DNA of 64,000 nucleotides from Rufibacter sp. DG15C (lineage in GTDB: Bacteria > Bacteroidota > Bacteroidia > Cytophagales > Hymenobacteraceae). This document shows positions 16,390-23,549 of this stretch, piece by piece. How positions within the stretch are numbered: the first letter of the stretch is position 1; each line of letters opens with the position of its first letter. The stretch is from assembly GCF_001577755.1 (NCBI RefSeq), contig NZ_CP010776.1, forward strand, positions 2,542,001 through 2,606,000. The letters run 5' to 3'. The notes beneath the pieces are model-generated. The model searched no databases. It was given only the letters and a program-made list of their open reading frames with translations, and was not told the DNA's origin. A program made the position numbers and the translations under genes.

Positions 16390-17034
16390 TTACTTATTTT
16401 CTGCTAGAACTTGCGTCTGTGGCGGAAGGTAGGTGAGGAGAATATCAACAGTGATGTCATTGCCTGCCTGCATGGCACCTCCCATAAAACTAGGTGCTTT
16501 GATGAGGTAATCTGAAAACCGCAAGGCTTTAGTGCCGGTAATGGTAAAGCTTCGGTCTGAGTTGAGCACGGCAAGCATAGGTAATGTTATAGTATGGGTA
16601 ACGCCTTTAAGCGTCAAAGACCCGGTGGCGTGGATTACCTGTTGGTTCGCTTGAATGGGTAATACAACAGCGCTTTCTAATTGAAAGGAAATGACAGGGT
16701 ATTTGCTTGCCTTTAAAGCCTTGTGGGCTTTATGGTCCATGATCTTCAGTCCGCCTTGCAAGGAGTTGGCTTTCAGGGTGAATTGTAGCTGGCTAATAGC
16801 TTTCATCTGATTTTTCTCATCCAGAGTGAAGACGCCTTGGCTTTCTGCTTCTGTAGAGGTGACGGTCCAGGTTTGCAGATCTGAGGTGCCACTCACTTTC
16901 ACTGTGCCCGCCTTGCCTGCATGGGTGCTATACACGGTTTGAGCAGATAGGCTTTTAGGGAATGCTACCTCCAGCAAAATCATGCAAAAGAAAAATGTGA
17001 AAATGTTGCGGGAGGAGAACTTGGCTGCTTTCAT
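16390..17034 (-). CDS. YceI family protein (FNR-box promoter)
   Basis: This protein has 214 residues from the ATG at 17034 (MKAAKFSSRNIFTFFF), followed by a signal peptide ending near SLSAQ. YceI-type features include GTVKVSGTSDLQTWTVTS, LKANSLQGGLKIMDHKAHKA, KYPVISFQLESAV, TGSLTLKGVTHTITLPM and a C-terminal MQAGNDITVDILLTY. It is most similar in layout to the yceI gene at 19295-19909. Its upstream region has a perfect TTGAT-N4-ATCAA box and a TACTTTTG -7 element spaced 55 bp centre to centre, implying activation by a Crp/Fnr-type regulator. Confidence 0.9.
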   Translation of the reverse strand: MKAAKFSSRNIFTFFFCMILLEVAFPKSLSAQTVYSTHAGKAGTVKVSGTSDLQTWTVTSTEAESQGVFTLDEKNQMKAISQLQFTLKANSLQGGLKIMDHKAHKALKASKYPVISFQLESAVVLPIQANQQVIHATGSLTLKGVTHTITLPMLAVLNSDRSFTITGTKALRFSDYLIKAPSFMGGAMQAGNDITVDILLTYLPPQTQVLAENK

Positions 17035-17055
17035 AAGGCTGGGTAGAGGACTGTA

Positions 17056-17063
17056 CAAAAGTA
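17056..17063 (-). promoter_or_regulatory. -7 element of the yceI gene at 16390-17034
   Basis: The minus strand reads TACTTTTG, matching TAnnTTTG. Its centre lies 55 bp from the centre of the FNR-type box at 17108-17121. Confidence 0.65.
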
Positions 17064-17107
17064 CCGGCTATAGAAGTGGTTTCTCTTGATGATGGTTTCC
17101 AGCAAGA

Positions 17108-17121
17108 TTGATGTGCATCAA
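17108..17121. promoter_or_regulatory. FNR-type box, perfect palindrome
   Basis: TTGATGTGCATCAA is an exact TTGAT-N4-ATCAA site. It lies 74 bp upstream of the ATG of the yceI gene at 17034 and is centred at about -62 relative to the inferred transcription start. Confidence 0.8.
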
Positions 17122-17192
17122 GAAGTTGGGAGAACCAAAACAGATGTACCGCTTATGCAAGGTTAGATGGATGTAACCTGTTGTCTGTATTT

Positions 17193-17231
17193 CGTTTTTG
17201 GCCTGATTTCTCTAAAACAGACCGAAAACGG
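17193..17231. repeat. Palindromic element, copy 9
   Basis: CGTTTTTGGCCTGATTTCTC / TAAAACAGACCGAAAACGG. It ends 2 bp before the stop codon of the minus-strand gene at 17234. Confidence 0.85.
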
Positions 17232-17233
17232 AT

Positions 17234-17833
17234 TTACATAGAAGCAGTAAGGTCCTTCATCTTTAGGTGAAAGGAAATGGACAGGCTCTGGTGCGTATTG
17301 ACCATGCCTTTTAATTTGGTGGGCGGCGTGAGGTTGAAATCTGCGAAAGTGACTTGACGTGAGCCCAGCAAATGGACAACGTTCTGGGCATCAACAGATA
17401 GCTGGTAACGGACTTCAACACGTTTGCGCGTACCCGCAAGCTCAATGTCTACCCAGCCAGTAATGTGTTCGGCTTTTTGACTTAATGCGGGGAGCCTGTT
17501 TAAAGATAGGAAGGTGATAGAAAGATGCGGGAATTGCTCTGCTTTTAGGGTTTTGCGTAAATCACGGGTCATTATTGGGTTGTGGCAGTCAAACTTTTTT
17601 AGGCTCAACTGCAACTTACCGGCAAGAACCACCTCCCCATTTGTATATGTCGCGACCAACGTGTCCAGCCTGCTGTATGAGTTAATGTCACAGGAAAACT
17701 TGGCGAGGTTGGTGCTCCCCTTAACGTGTAAGCTACTGCTGCCACTCACTGTCCAGCATTTACTTTGTCTGGGTTTGCCAGCAGGCATCCACGCTAAACT
17801 CACTACCAGAAGCAGAAAAAACAAGCTTTGCAT
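17234..17833 (-). CDS. YceI-like secreted protein
   Basis: This protein has 199 residues from the ATG at 17833 (MQSLFFLLLVVSLAWMPAG); another ATG lies 7 codons upstream. A signal peptide is followed by a divergent YceI-type domain: WTVSGSSSLHVKGSTNLAKFSC, NPIMTRDLRKTLKAEQFPHL, ITGWVDIELAGTRKRVEVRYQL and VTFADFNLTPPTKLKGMV. It is clearly related to its YceI neighbours but has two extra cysteines. Its own promoter would have to lie within the short gap that also holds the porin gene's terminator; no FNR-type box is seen there. Confidence 0.8.
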   Translation of the reverse strand: MQSLFFLLLVVSLAWMPAGKPRQSKCWTVSGSSSLHVKGSTNLAKFSCDINSYSRLDTLVATYTNGEVVLAGKLQLSLKKFDCHNPIMTRDLRKTLKAEQFPHLSITFLSLNRLPALSQKAEHITGWVDIELAGTRKRVEVRYQLSVDAQNVVHLLGSRQVTFADFNLTPPTKLKGMVNTHQSLSISFHLKMKDLTASM

Positions 17834-17871
17834 TGGAATAGAGATAGGGTGCATGTTAAAGAAAGGAATAT

Positions 17872-17902
17872 AGGCCGAGAAGGTAATTTCCCTTCTCGGC
17901 CT
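17872..17902 (-). terminator. Terminator of the porin-like gene
   Basis: AGGCCGAGAAGG pairs with CCTTCTCGGCCT, 24 bp beyond the minus-strand stop at 17926. Confidence 0.75.
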
Positions 17903-17925
17903 TGACTAAGACTGCATTGCTGTGC

Positions 17926-19257
17926 TTAGAAACCAACGGCGGCCTGCACTACAAAGCCTTTGAATCGGCCTCCGTCGCGGTAGTCTGCCGTCGGGAAGTC
18001 TTTGTATTCCTGGTTCACATATTCGCCTTTCAGCAAGATGTTTTTGGTCATAAACCAGCCTCCGCCAAACGCCATGCGGCTGATTTTTACATCATTGTTG
18101 TAGACAATGGCTTCAGTGGTAAGGGTGGCGGGCACGTTGGCCAAGGTAGCAGACACCGTATTGTAACGAGCGCCTACAAAGAGGTTTTCACTGCTCCCAA
18201 ATCTATACACAGCGTCTACGGCGTACTGGCTTACATCGCGTATCTCGGTTTCATTCTTACTACGGCCTTGGGCAGACTCCAGTGTCCCGAACAGTTCCAA
18301 GCCTCTGGCCTTAATGAAACCGTTCACCTGCAACGCATCTACCTTCTTACTGAACCCAGGGTTAAACCGGCCTGAGAAAGCATTTGCTGAATAAGTCCCT
18401 CCCGGTTTTTCCATGACCATGAAGTAATTGGATCCCGTGCGGTCACCACCGTACAAGGTCTGTCCGCCAGAGCTGTTGTTGGTGTAAAATGAGGCCGAGG
18501 CTCTTACTCTAAACTCGGGTTTCACTTGTTTGTCTATGCCGGCTTTCAGGTAGAAAGAAGGTGACTTGTGCGTGTTGTCATCTACCGCGGTTGGGACCAG
18601 CTCGTCAATGTTGCCTTTGATCATGCCGTTAGACACGCCCACCATCCCAAACAGACCGTTCTTGCGCACCAAGACCTCACCGCCAATCTCAGTGGAGAAA
18701 GCATCTAAGATGTAGTTCTCGGCGAAGGGGTTGTAAAAGGTATGGCCTCCGTCTGAGCGTCTGAAATGCTGGTCTCCGTAGTTGATTTCCATGTGCCCCA
18801 CTTTGATGGTGGTATACTCCATGATGTCTTCCCAGATATCGCCCTTGAAAGGTAATTTGTCAAACTGGATGTACCCGCCCTTCACCCACGTCTCATTGTG
18901 GTGGCGTGATGACAGGTAACTGGTCAAATTCAACCGGATGCCGTCTGCCAATTGCACATCCAGAAACAGGTTGGCGTTGGCGGTGTTCAGACCGGGGGTG
19001 ATCTTGTAGAGGTTGCCTGCGTTGTTGCTGTGCTTCAAGGCCTGAAATGACTGCGTAAAACCGGCGCCCAGTTTCACTCGGATGCCTTCAAAGTCCACGC
19101 TGTCCTGCTTGGGGTCTTCAAATACGTTGATGCCGGCTTTGTCATAAGGCCTCAGGTTAGATACCGGCCCGAAAACCTGGGCTTGGGCGCTGAGCGAAGC
19201 AAAAGAACAGCCAGCTATAATAAGGGAAGCGAAGGCAGAAGTAAAGGTGCGTTTCAT
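17926..19257 (-). CDS. Outer-membrane porin-like protein
   Basis: This protein has 443 residues from the ATG at 19257 (MKRTFTSAFASLIIAG), with a signal peptide ending in SLSAQAQ. The rest alternates polar and hydrophobic residues in beta-strand fashion with many Tyr/Phe/Gly (VRLGAG-like strands, RADLEL-type repeats) and ends in the aromatic QAAVGF. This fits a 16-stranded porin such as those in anion/phosphate-type porin families, but I cannot assign a specific family. It lies 37 bp downstream of the yceI gene at 19295-19909, so the two are probably co-transcribed from the FNR-box promoter. Confidence 0.75.
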   Translation of the reverse strand: MKRTFTSAFASLIIAGCSFASLSAQAQVFGPVSNLRPYDKAGINVFEDPKQDSVDFEGIRVKLGAGFTQSFQALKHSNNAGNLYKITPGLNTANANLFLDVQLADGIRLNLTSYLSSRHHNETWVKGGYIQFDKLPFKGDIWEDIMEYTTIKVGHMEINYGDQHFRRSDGGHTFYNPFAENYILDAFSTEIGGEVLVRKNGLFGMVGVSNGMIKGNIDELVPTAVDDNTHKSPSFYLKAGIDKQVKPEFRVRASASFYTNNSSGGQTLYGGDRTGSNYFMVMEKPGGTYSANAFSGRFNPGFSKKVDALQVNGFIKARGLELFGTLESAQGRSKNETEIRDVSQYAVDAVYRFGSSENLFVGARYNTVSATLANVPATLTTEAIVYNNDVKISRMAFGGGWFMTKNILLKGEYVNQEYKDFPTADYRDGGRFKGFVVQAAVGF

Positions 19258-19294
19258 AATAGTGTGCGTTATGCTGTGATAGAGATGGGTATCT

Positions 19295-19909
19295 TTATTT
19301 ATGGTAAGTCTGGGCGAAGCCGATGGTAAGGTCATTGCCCACTTTCATAGTGCCCGCCATGTAGCTAGGCGCCTCTATGTTGTAATCTGAGAGTTTGATC
19401 TTCTCTGTGCCGGTGCAGGTAATGCTGTTGTCTGCGTTCACCAGCACGTTCACGTTCATGGATATAACTTGACGATTTCCCGCAATGGTCAAATCGCCTA
19501 GCACCTTCACCAAGTATTTGTTTTTAGCCAACGTAGTCACGTCTGTAGATCGCAGGTTGTAGACTATTTTAGGATGTTGGCTGGCTTTCATGACCTTATA
19601 GGCCCGGGTGTCTAAGGAAGAATGCTTGCTTTTTAGCGTCTTGGCGTCTAGCGTCAACTGGAAGTTCTGGATGGAGGTGAGGACGTGGTTTTTGTCAAAC
19701 TTAAAATCGCCTTTGCTTTGCATGGTGGAAGAGGCCATCTCCCAGCCATGCACATTTGAGGTTCCTGTCACTTTCATGAACACCTGCGCCTTGGGCACCA
19801 GCGTGTAAGTAGACTGGGCTTTGGTCTGCCAAGGCAATACCACCAACATGGCCAGCATGTAGACAAAGGCTAAAAGAGAGATGCGGGAATTGGTATAAGT
19901 AACGGTCAT
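19295..19909 (-). CDS. YceI family protein, first gene of the porin operon
   Basis: This 204-residue protein has a signal peptide (residues 1-30, ending in PWQTKAQS). A YceI-type domain follows: AQVFMKVTGTSNVHGWEMAS, LTLDAKTLKSKHSSLDTRAY, KASQHPKIVYNLRSTDV, LTIAGNRQVISMNVN and a C-terminal MKVGNDLTIGFAQTY. The promoter has a TACCTTTG -7 element and an FNR-type box spaced 55 bp apart. It is divergent from the histidine kinase gene, so kinase, regulator and this operon share one control region. Confidence 0.9.
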   Translation of the reverse strand: MTVTYTNSRISLLAFVYMLAMLVVLPWQTKAQSTYTLVPKAQVFMKVTGTSNVHGWEMASSTMQSKGDFKFDKNHVLTSIQNFQLTLDAKTLKSKHSSLDTRAYKVMKASQHPKIVYNLRSTDVTTLAKNKYLVKVLGDLTIAGNRQVISMNVNVLVNADNSITCTGTEKIKLSDYNIEAPSYMAGTMKVGNDLTIGFAQTYHK

Positions 19910-19931
19910 AGGGGTCAGGTTTTATTTGAAA

Positions 19932-19939
19932 CAAAGGTA
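19932..19939 (-). promoter_or_regulatory. -7 element of the yceI-porin operon
   Basis: The minus strand reads TACCTTTG (TAnnTTTG). Its centre is 55 bp from the centre of the box at 19984-19997. Confidence 0.65.
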
Positions 19940-19983
19940 GAGCGGGTGCTTTCCCTGTCACCTGACGCCGGTTACGCCCAAAC

Positions 19984-19997
19984 TTGATGCTGGTCAA
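19984..19997. promoter_or_regulatory. FNR-type box in the divergent yceI / histidine kinase region
   Basis: TTGATGCTGGTCAA matches TTGAT-N4-ATCAA with one mismatch. It lies 75 bp upstream of the yceI ATG and 60 bp upstream of the kinase ATG. No TAnnTTTG is seen at 55 bp on the kinase side, so activation is predicted only toward yceI. Confidence 0.75.
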
Positions 19998-20057
19998 GAA
20001 GAGTGTGGTTTGAATTAAAACGCACGATGTCAAACGCTTTCGTGTTATTAGGCCACT

Positions 20058-21260
20058 ATGGCTACAACTAGCTCAGATAATACCGCATTAGTACAAGCCA
20101 TCATCCAAAACGCCATTGACGGCATTATCACCATTGATGACCGGGGCATGATAGAAAGCATCAATCCGGCGGCCAGTGACCTCTTCGGGTATTCTTCTAT
20201 TGAAGTGATTGGCAAAAACATCTCCATGCTAATGCCCTCGCCAGACAAAGAAAGACATGACCAATACCTGTCACGGTACCAAGAGACGCGGGTTCCGCAC
20301 ATGATTGGCATTGGCCGCGAGGTGAAGGGTCTGAAAAAGGACGGCGTTGTCTTTCCGTTCAGGTTGGCGCTTAGCGAGGTGCAATTGGCCGGCAGAATCA
20401 TTTACACGGGTTTTATCCATGACCTAAGCCGCGAGAAGGAGGCCGAAGAAAAACTAAGGGAGCATTACGTAGAACTAGAAGCGCAGGTAAAAGAGCGTAC
20501 CCAGTCGCTGCAACACTCCTTAAAAGAATTACAGAACGCAAAGGACACGGTGAGTACCTCTTTGCAGAAGGAAAAAGATTTGAGCCAGCTCAAAAGCAGG
20601 TTTGTATCTATGGCCTCGCATGAGTTCAGGACGCCGCTTAGCTCTGTACAGCTGTCAGCGTCGCTTATTGAACGGTATGCCTTGTCTGAGAATCCTAACA
20701 TCACCAAGCACGTCAATAAAATCAAAAGCGCCGTCACCAACCTGACCAACATCTTAAATGATTTCCTGTTGCATGAGCGCCTGGACGCGGGCAAGGTAGA
20801 ACCTACTTTTACACTATTTAACGTGGTGCGCCTAGGCGAAGAAATCACCGAAGAGATGCAATTGGTTTCTAAAGACGGCCAGGATATTATTTACCAGCAC
20901 ACCGGCGTAGAGAGTGAATTTAGGTTAGACCAGTACCTGCTCAAGAACTGCATCATCAACTTGATTTCCAACGCCATCAAATACTCTGGGGAGAATACCT
21001 TTATTGAGTTTAACACAGAGATACAGGAGAATGTGCTCACCGTGGTTATCAAGGACTACGGCATAGGCATCCCTGAGAAAGACCACGCCCAATTGTTTGA
21101 GCCTTTTTTCAGGGCGCATAACACGGGCACCATTCCGGGCACGGGACTGGGCTTGCATATTGTACGCCGGTACGTCATGCTCATGAACGGCTCCATCACC
21201 TTTGAGAGCAATTTAGATAAAGGCACCTCTGTCACTTTCACTTTTCCAGTACAACCATGA
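20058..21260 (+). CDS. PAS-domain sensor histidine kinase
   Basis: This 400-residue protein has no membrane segment, so it senses a cytosolic signal. A PAS domain with PAC segment spans residues 8-125 (IDGIITIDDRGMIESINPAA, FGYSSIEVIGKNISMLMPSP), resembling the FixL/PAS_9 type. A coiled coil follows at 128-175. The HisKA phospho-acceptor is His188 in SMASHEFRTPLSS. The HATPase domain lies at 285-400 (N-box LKNCIINLISNAIKYS, G-boxes DYGIGIPE and GTGLGLHIV). The FixL-like PAS sequence would fit a redox or gas signal, but a haem-ligand His is not obvious. Its stop overlaps the next start (ATGA). Confidence 0.93.
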   Translation: MATTSSDNTALVQAIIQNAIDGIITIDDRGMIESINPAASDLFGYSSIEVIGKNISMLMPSPDKERHDQYLSRYQETRVPHMIGIGREVKGLKKDGVVFPFRLALSEVQLAGRIIYTGFIHDLSREKEAEEKLREHYVELEAQVKERTQSLQHSLKELQNAKDTVSTSLQKEKDLSQLKSRFVSMASHEFRTPLSSVQLSASLIERYALSENPNITKHVNKIKSAVTNLTNILNDFLLHERLDAGKVEPTFTLFNVVRLGEEITEEMQLVSKDGQDIIYQHTGVESEFRLDQYLLKNCIINLISNAIKYSGENTFIEFNTEIQENVLTVVIKDYGIGIPEKDHAQLFEPFFRAHNTGTIPGTGLGLHIVRRYVMLMNGSITFESNLDKGTSVTFTFPVQP

Positions 21261-22315
21261 AAAAGCGCATCTTAATCATTGAGGACAATGTGGACATTAG
21301 AGAGAGTTCTACGGAGATTCTGGAACTGAGCGGGTATGAAGTATTAGCAGCTTCTGATGGACGGGCAGGGGTAGATTTGGCACTTGACCAAGTCCCTGAC
21401 CTCATCCTGTGTGACATCATGATGCCCGAAATGGACGGCATTGGTGTTTTGTACCTGTTGCATAAGAACCCAGTGACCGCAAACATTCCCTTTGTCTTTT
21501 TAACCGCCAAAGCCGAACGAGTTGATATTAGAAAAGGAATGGAAATGGGCGCCGATGACTATCTCACCAAGCCCTTTGATGACATGGAACTGCTTGTAGC
21601 CGTAGAAAGCCAATTGGCAAAAAAACAACAGCAGCAAGCCTTTTATAGTCAGCCCATTGGAAACATAGATTCCTTAGCTGGCGGCTCTGATGGTCTCACC
21701 CAATTAAAAAACACCATTGCAGGCCTTAAGGTTAGACAGGTAAAGAAAGACCAGAGCATCTATCAAGAAGAAGACCACGCCAAAGGCATTTACCTAGTCA
21801 TGAGTGGTAGGTTTAAAACCAGTCAAACGGCAGAAGATGGCCGTGAATTGATTACTGGTTTGTTCACCCAGAGTGACTACATGGGGATTGAAGCCTTGCT
21901 GCTAGGCGAGCCCTATACAGACAATGCCACTGCCATGGAAAACAGCTCCATGTGTTTATTGACAAAAGAAACGGTAGACTCGTTTTTGGCCCGTTTTACA
22001 GATATTGGCCAAAAATTCATCCAATTGCTGTCACAGAACATAAGAGAGAAAGAAACTCAACTGTTGCAGATGGCCTATCATTCTGTGCGCAAACGCATGG
22101 CAAATGTGCTGGTAAGTTTGGCGCAAGACCAGCCCAAATTACTGGTGCAGGATGGCCTGCAGGTGTCCAGAGAAGACATGGCTTCTATGGCCGGTATGGC
22201 CAACGAAACCGTGAGCAGAATTTTATCAGATTTCACTACTGAGAAACTTATCCTGAAAAAGGGAAGGTTGATTCAGATTTTGGATTTGCCGCGTCTTACC
22301 AACATGAAAAATTGA
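21257..22315 (+). CDS. Receiver-Crp/Fnr fusion response regulator
   Basis: This 352-residue protein has a receiver domain at residues 1-120 (acceptor Asp53 in ILCDIMMPEMDG, Lys in FLTAKAE). A linker leads to a cyclic-nucleotide-binding-like beta-roll at about 150-260 (SIYQEEDHAKGIYLVMSGRF). A Crp-type helix-turn-helix lies at 280-340 (VSREDMASMAGMANETVSRI). The recognition-helix pattern ETVSRILS is close to that of FNR/CRP (E-xx-SR), which read TTGAT/TGTGA half-sites. The beta-roll lacks the cAMP phosphate-binding RSAS motif, and no FNR-type N-terminal cysteine cluster is present, so control probably comes through phosphorylation. It is translationally coupled to the kinase. Confidence 0.93.
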   Translation: MKKRILIIEDNVDIRESSTEILELSGYEVLAASDGRAGVDLALDQVPDLILCDIMMPEMDGIGVLYLLHKNPVTANIPFVFLTAKAERVDIRKGMEMGADDYLTKPFDDMELLVAVESQLAKKQQQQAFYSQPIGNIDSLAGGSDGLTQLKNTIAGLKVRQVKKDQSIYQEEDHAKGIYLVMSGRFKTSQTAEDGRELITGLFTQSDYMGIEALLLGEPYTDNATAMENSSMCLLTKETVDSFLARFTDIGQKFIQLLSQNIREKETQLLQMAYHSVRKRMANVLVSLAQDQPKLLVQDGLQVSREDMASMAGMANETVSRILSDFTTEKLILKKGRLIQILDLPRLTNMKN

Positions 22316-22325
22316 CCAGCATCAT
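22312..22325. promoter_or_regulatory. FNR-type box overlapping the regulator's stop codon
   Basis: TTGACCAGCATCAT is, in reverse, ATGATGCTGGTCAA, identical to the box at 19984 at 13 of 14 positions. It lies 74 bp upstream of the D-LDH-like gene, and its first half contains the stop codon of the regulator gene. Confidence 0.7.
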
Positions 22326-22369
22326 TTTCTTGCTTGTCCCACAGCAAATGACCAGCGCAGAAGAAGCCT

Positions 22370-22377
22370 TAGCTTTG
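22370..22377 (+). promoter_or_regulatory. -7 element of the D-LDH-like gene
   Basis: TAGCTTTG matches TAnnTTTG. Its centre is 55 bp from the centre of the box at 22312-22325, the same spacing as at the two yceI promoters. Confidence 0.65.
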
Positions 22378-22398
22378 TGCCTTATTTGATGCGAAACT

Positions 22399-22788
22399 AT
22401 GAAAGTAGTAGCCTATGGTATTCAGCCTTCAGAAAAAGGCATATTGGCACAAGCCAATCATAAGAAGCATGACATTACGCTCATTGCCAACGCTCTAAGT
22501 GAGAAGACGGCTTTTTATGCCCAAGGCAAACAGGCGGTGATTGTATTTTCTGGCCTTGAAGTCTCTAGTGCTACCTTACAGCTGCTGGCAGAATTGGGTA
22601 TTAAATACCTAATCCACCATTCCAAGACCGTTTCCTTTTCTGGGGAGAACGCCAAAAAATATGGCATCACTTGGGCTAATATTACGCTCTCCTCTTACAT
22701 GGTAGGCGTTCCGCATGATGCGCTGCTGCAAGCAACAGAACAAACCATATTTCTTTTAGATGAATGGCATGCCCTTGAGACTAATTAA
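22399..22788 (+). CDS. Stand-alone D-lactate-dehydrogenase N-terminal-like protein
   Basis: This 129-residue protein begins like fermentative D-lactate dehydrogenase (LdhA): MKVVAYGIQPSEKGILAQAN, then KKHDITLIANALSEKTAFYA, GKQAVIVFSGLEVSS and LAELGIKYLIHHS. It stops after the substrate-binding lobe. The Rossmann NAD-binding domain and the catalytic Arg/Glu/His triad are absent, and the family's ALRCAGFNNVD-like segment is replaced. Codon pattern and a tidy C-terminus argue against recent decay, so it may be a repurposed binding or regulatory domain. The upstream FNR-type box fits a fermentation-linked origin. A hairpin terminator follows. Confidence 0.75.
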   Translation: MKVVAYGIQPSEKGILAQANHKKHDITLIANALSEKTAFYAQGKQAVIVFSGLEVSSATLQLLAELGIKYLIHHSKTVSFSGENAKKYGITWANITLSSYMVGVPHDALLQATEQTIFLLDEWHALETN

Positions 22789-22877
22789 TCTGTTCTCAAA
22801 AACATAAACAGTATCAATCATCAGGCAGGCAATGGGAAATTAAACGATGACTTAAGTGTACAATAAGTTCTAGAAGC

Positions 22878-22913
22878 AAAAAAGGCTACTACAGATATGT
22901 AATAGCCTTTTTT
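22878..22913. terminator. Bidirectional terminator
   Basis: AAAAAAGGCTA pairs with TAGCCTTTTTT between two convergent genes (D-LDH-like on +, 109-residue protein on -). It is directly followed by a palindromic element. Confidence 0.75.
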
Positions 22914-22952
22914 CGTTTTTGGCCTGATTTATGGAAAATAAGCCAAAAACGG
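22914..22952. repeat. Palindromic element, copy 10
   Basis: CGTTTTTGGCCTGATTTATG / GAAAATAAGCCAAAAACGG. It ends 3 bp before the stop codon of the gene at 22956, mirroring copy 8 at the paralogous gene. Confidence 0.9.
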
Positions 22953-22955
22953 ATC

Positions 22956-23285
22956 TTAATTGTAGTTCAGGTTTAAGATAATCTCCAGGCTGGCGTGCGC
23001 AGGGCCGCAGATATCCTGCAAGTCTACTTTAGCTTTTGGCTTAACCCGTGCATGCGCCACCCGTTTGGTGTCAATCTCAGAGAGGGCCCGGTAAATGTAC
23101 TGGAGCGCCTGCTTGGTAGCCAATTGCACGTGCGCTGAGTTGTGGTTGAATTGCAGGTTCTTGATGAGGTACAAAATTTCATTACATTGCTTCTGTAGCT
23201 CGTGCAAGGCTTTTTGCTCATCGGTGGCTTCGCACTCCAAGTTTTCCATTAAAACCTTTAAAGAGGCGAATGTATCTATGTTCAT
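22956..23285 (-). CDS. Hypothetical protein, paralogue of the 15993-16322 gene
   Basis: This 109-residue helical soluble protein begins MNIDTFASLKVLMENLECEA and contains FNHNSAHVQLATKQALQYIY. It ends with the same 19 residues as its paralogue (DICGPAHASLEIILNLNYN). The last 60 or so nucleotides of the two genes are almost identical, including synonymous positions, while their middles differ widely. No function is recognised. The presence of two copies bracketing the kinase/regulator island hints at a shared role there. Confidence 0.75.
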   Translation of the reverse strand: MNIDTFASLKVLMENLECEATDEQKALHELQKQCNEILYLIKNLQFNHNSAHVQLATKQALQYIYRALSEIDTKRVAHARVKPKAKVDLQDICGPAHASLEIILNLNYN

Positions 23286-23340
23286 GGGGTTTGGCTAAGA
23301 AAAAGTACTGTTGTTATAGCGTCAACAGAGAGAACGCGAG

Positions 23341-23485
23341 AAACGGTCCATTTATTCTTTTTTAGTTACAAGCCAACTATTGGTTGGGTGCAAAAACACA
23401 GGATTGCTAAGTATGTTGGAAATTTATTCATTTTGGTAAAAATACTAGCAAAAAGATAGGTTTTAGGACTATAGAATGGACCGTT
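23341..23485. repeat. Spaced 12-bp inverted repeat upstream of ruvB
   Basis: AAACGGTCCATT at 23341-23352 and its exact complement AATGGACCGTTT at 23474-23485 are separated by 121 bp. The right copy overlaps a half palindromic element (CCGTTTTTAGGCT). Confidence 0.5.
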
Positions 23486-23502
23486 TTTAGGCTAATAGCT
23501 GT

Positions 23503-23510
23503 TATCTTTA
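23503..23510 (+). promoter_or_regulatory. Candidate -7 element for ruvB
   Basis: TATCTTTA resembles TAnnTTTG and lies 39 bp upstream of the ruvB ATG. A T-run about 20 bp upstream could serve as -33. Confidence 0.35.
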
Positions 23511-23549
23511 CAACTGAATCTTTGCTGAACCGCTAAGAGATTTTTACAC

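Noticed and set aside
21980-22017. A palindromic-element-like segment inside the receiver-Crp gene (CGTTTTTGGCCCGTTTTAC ... GGCCAAAAATTC)
   Set aside because: The spacing of the right arm is off by one base, and the encoded residues (SFLARFTDIGQKF) fit the normal Crp-family helix at this position. Chance similarity is the better explanation.
15993-23285. The regulated island as a composite transposon bounded by paralogues
   Set aside because: Both bounding genes face the same direction, no transposase or target duplication is visible, and element copies occur all over the window, so mobility of the whole island is not supported.
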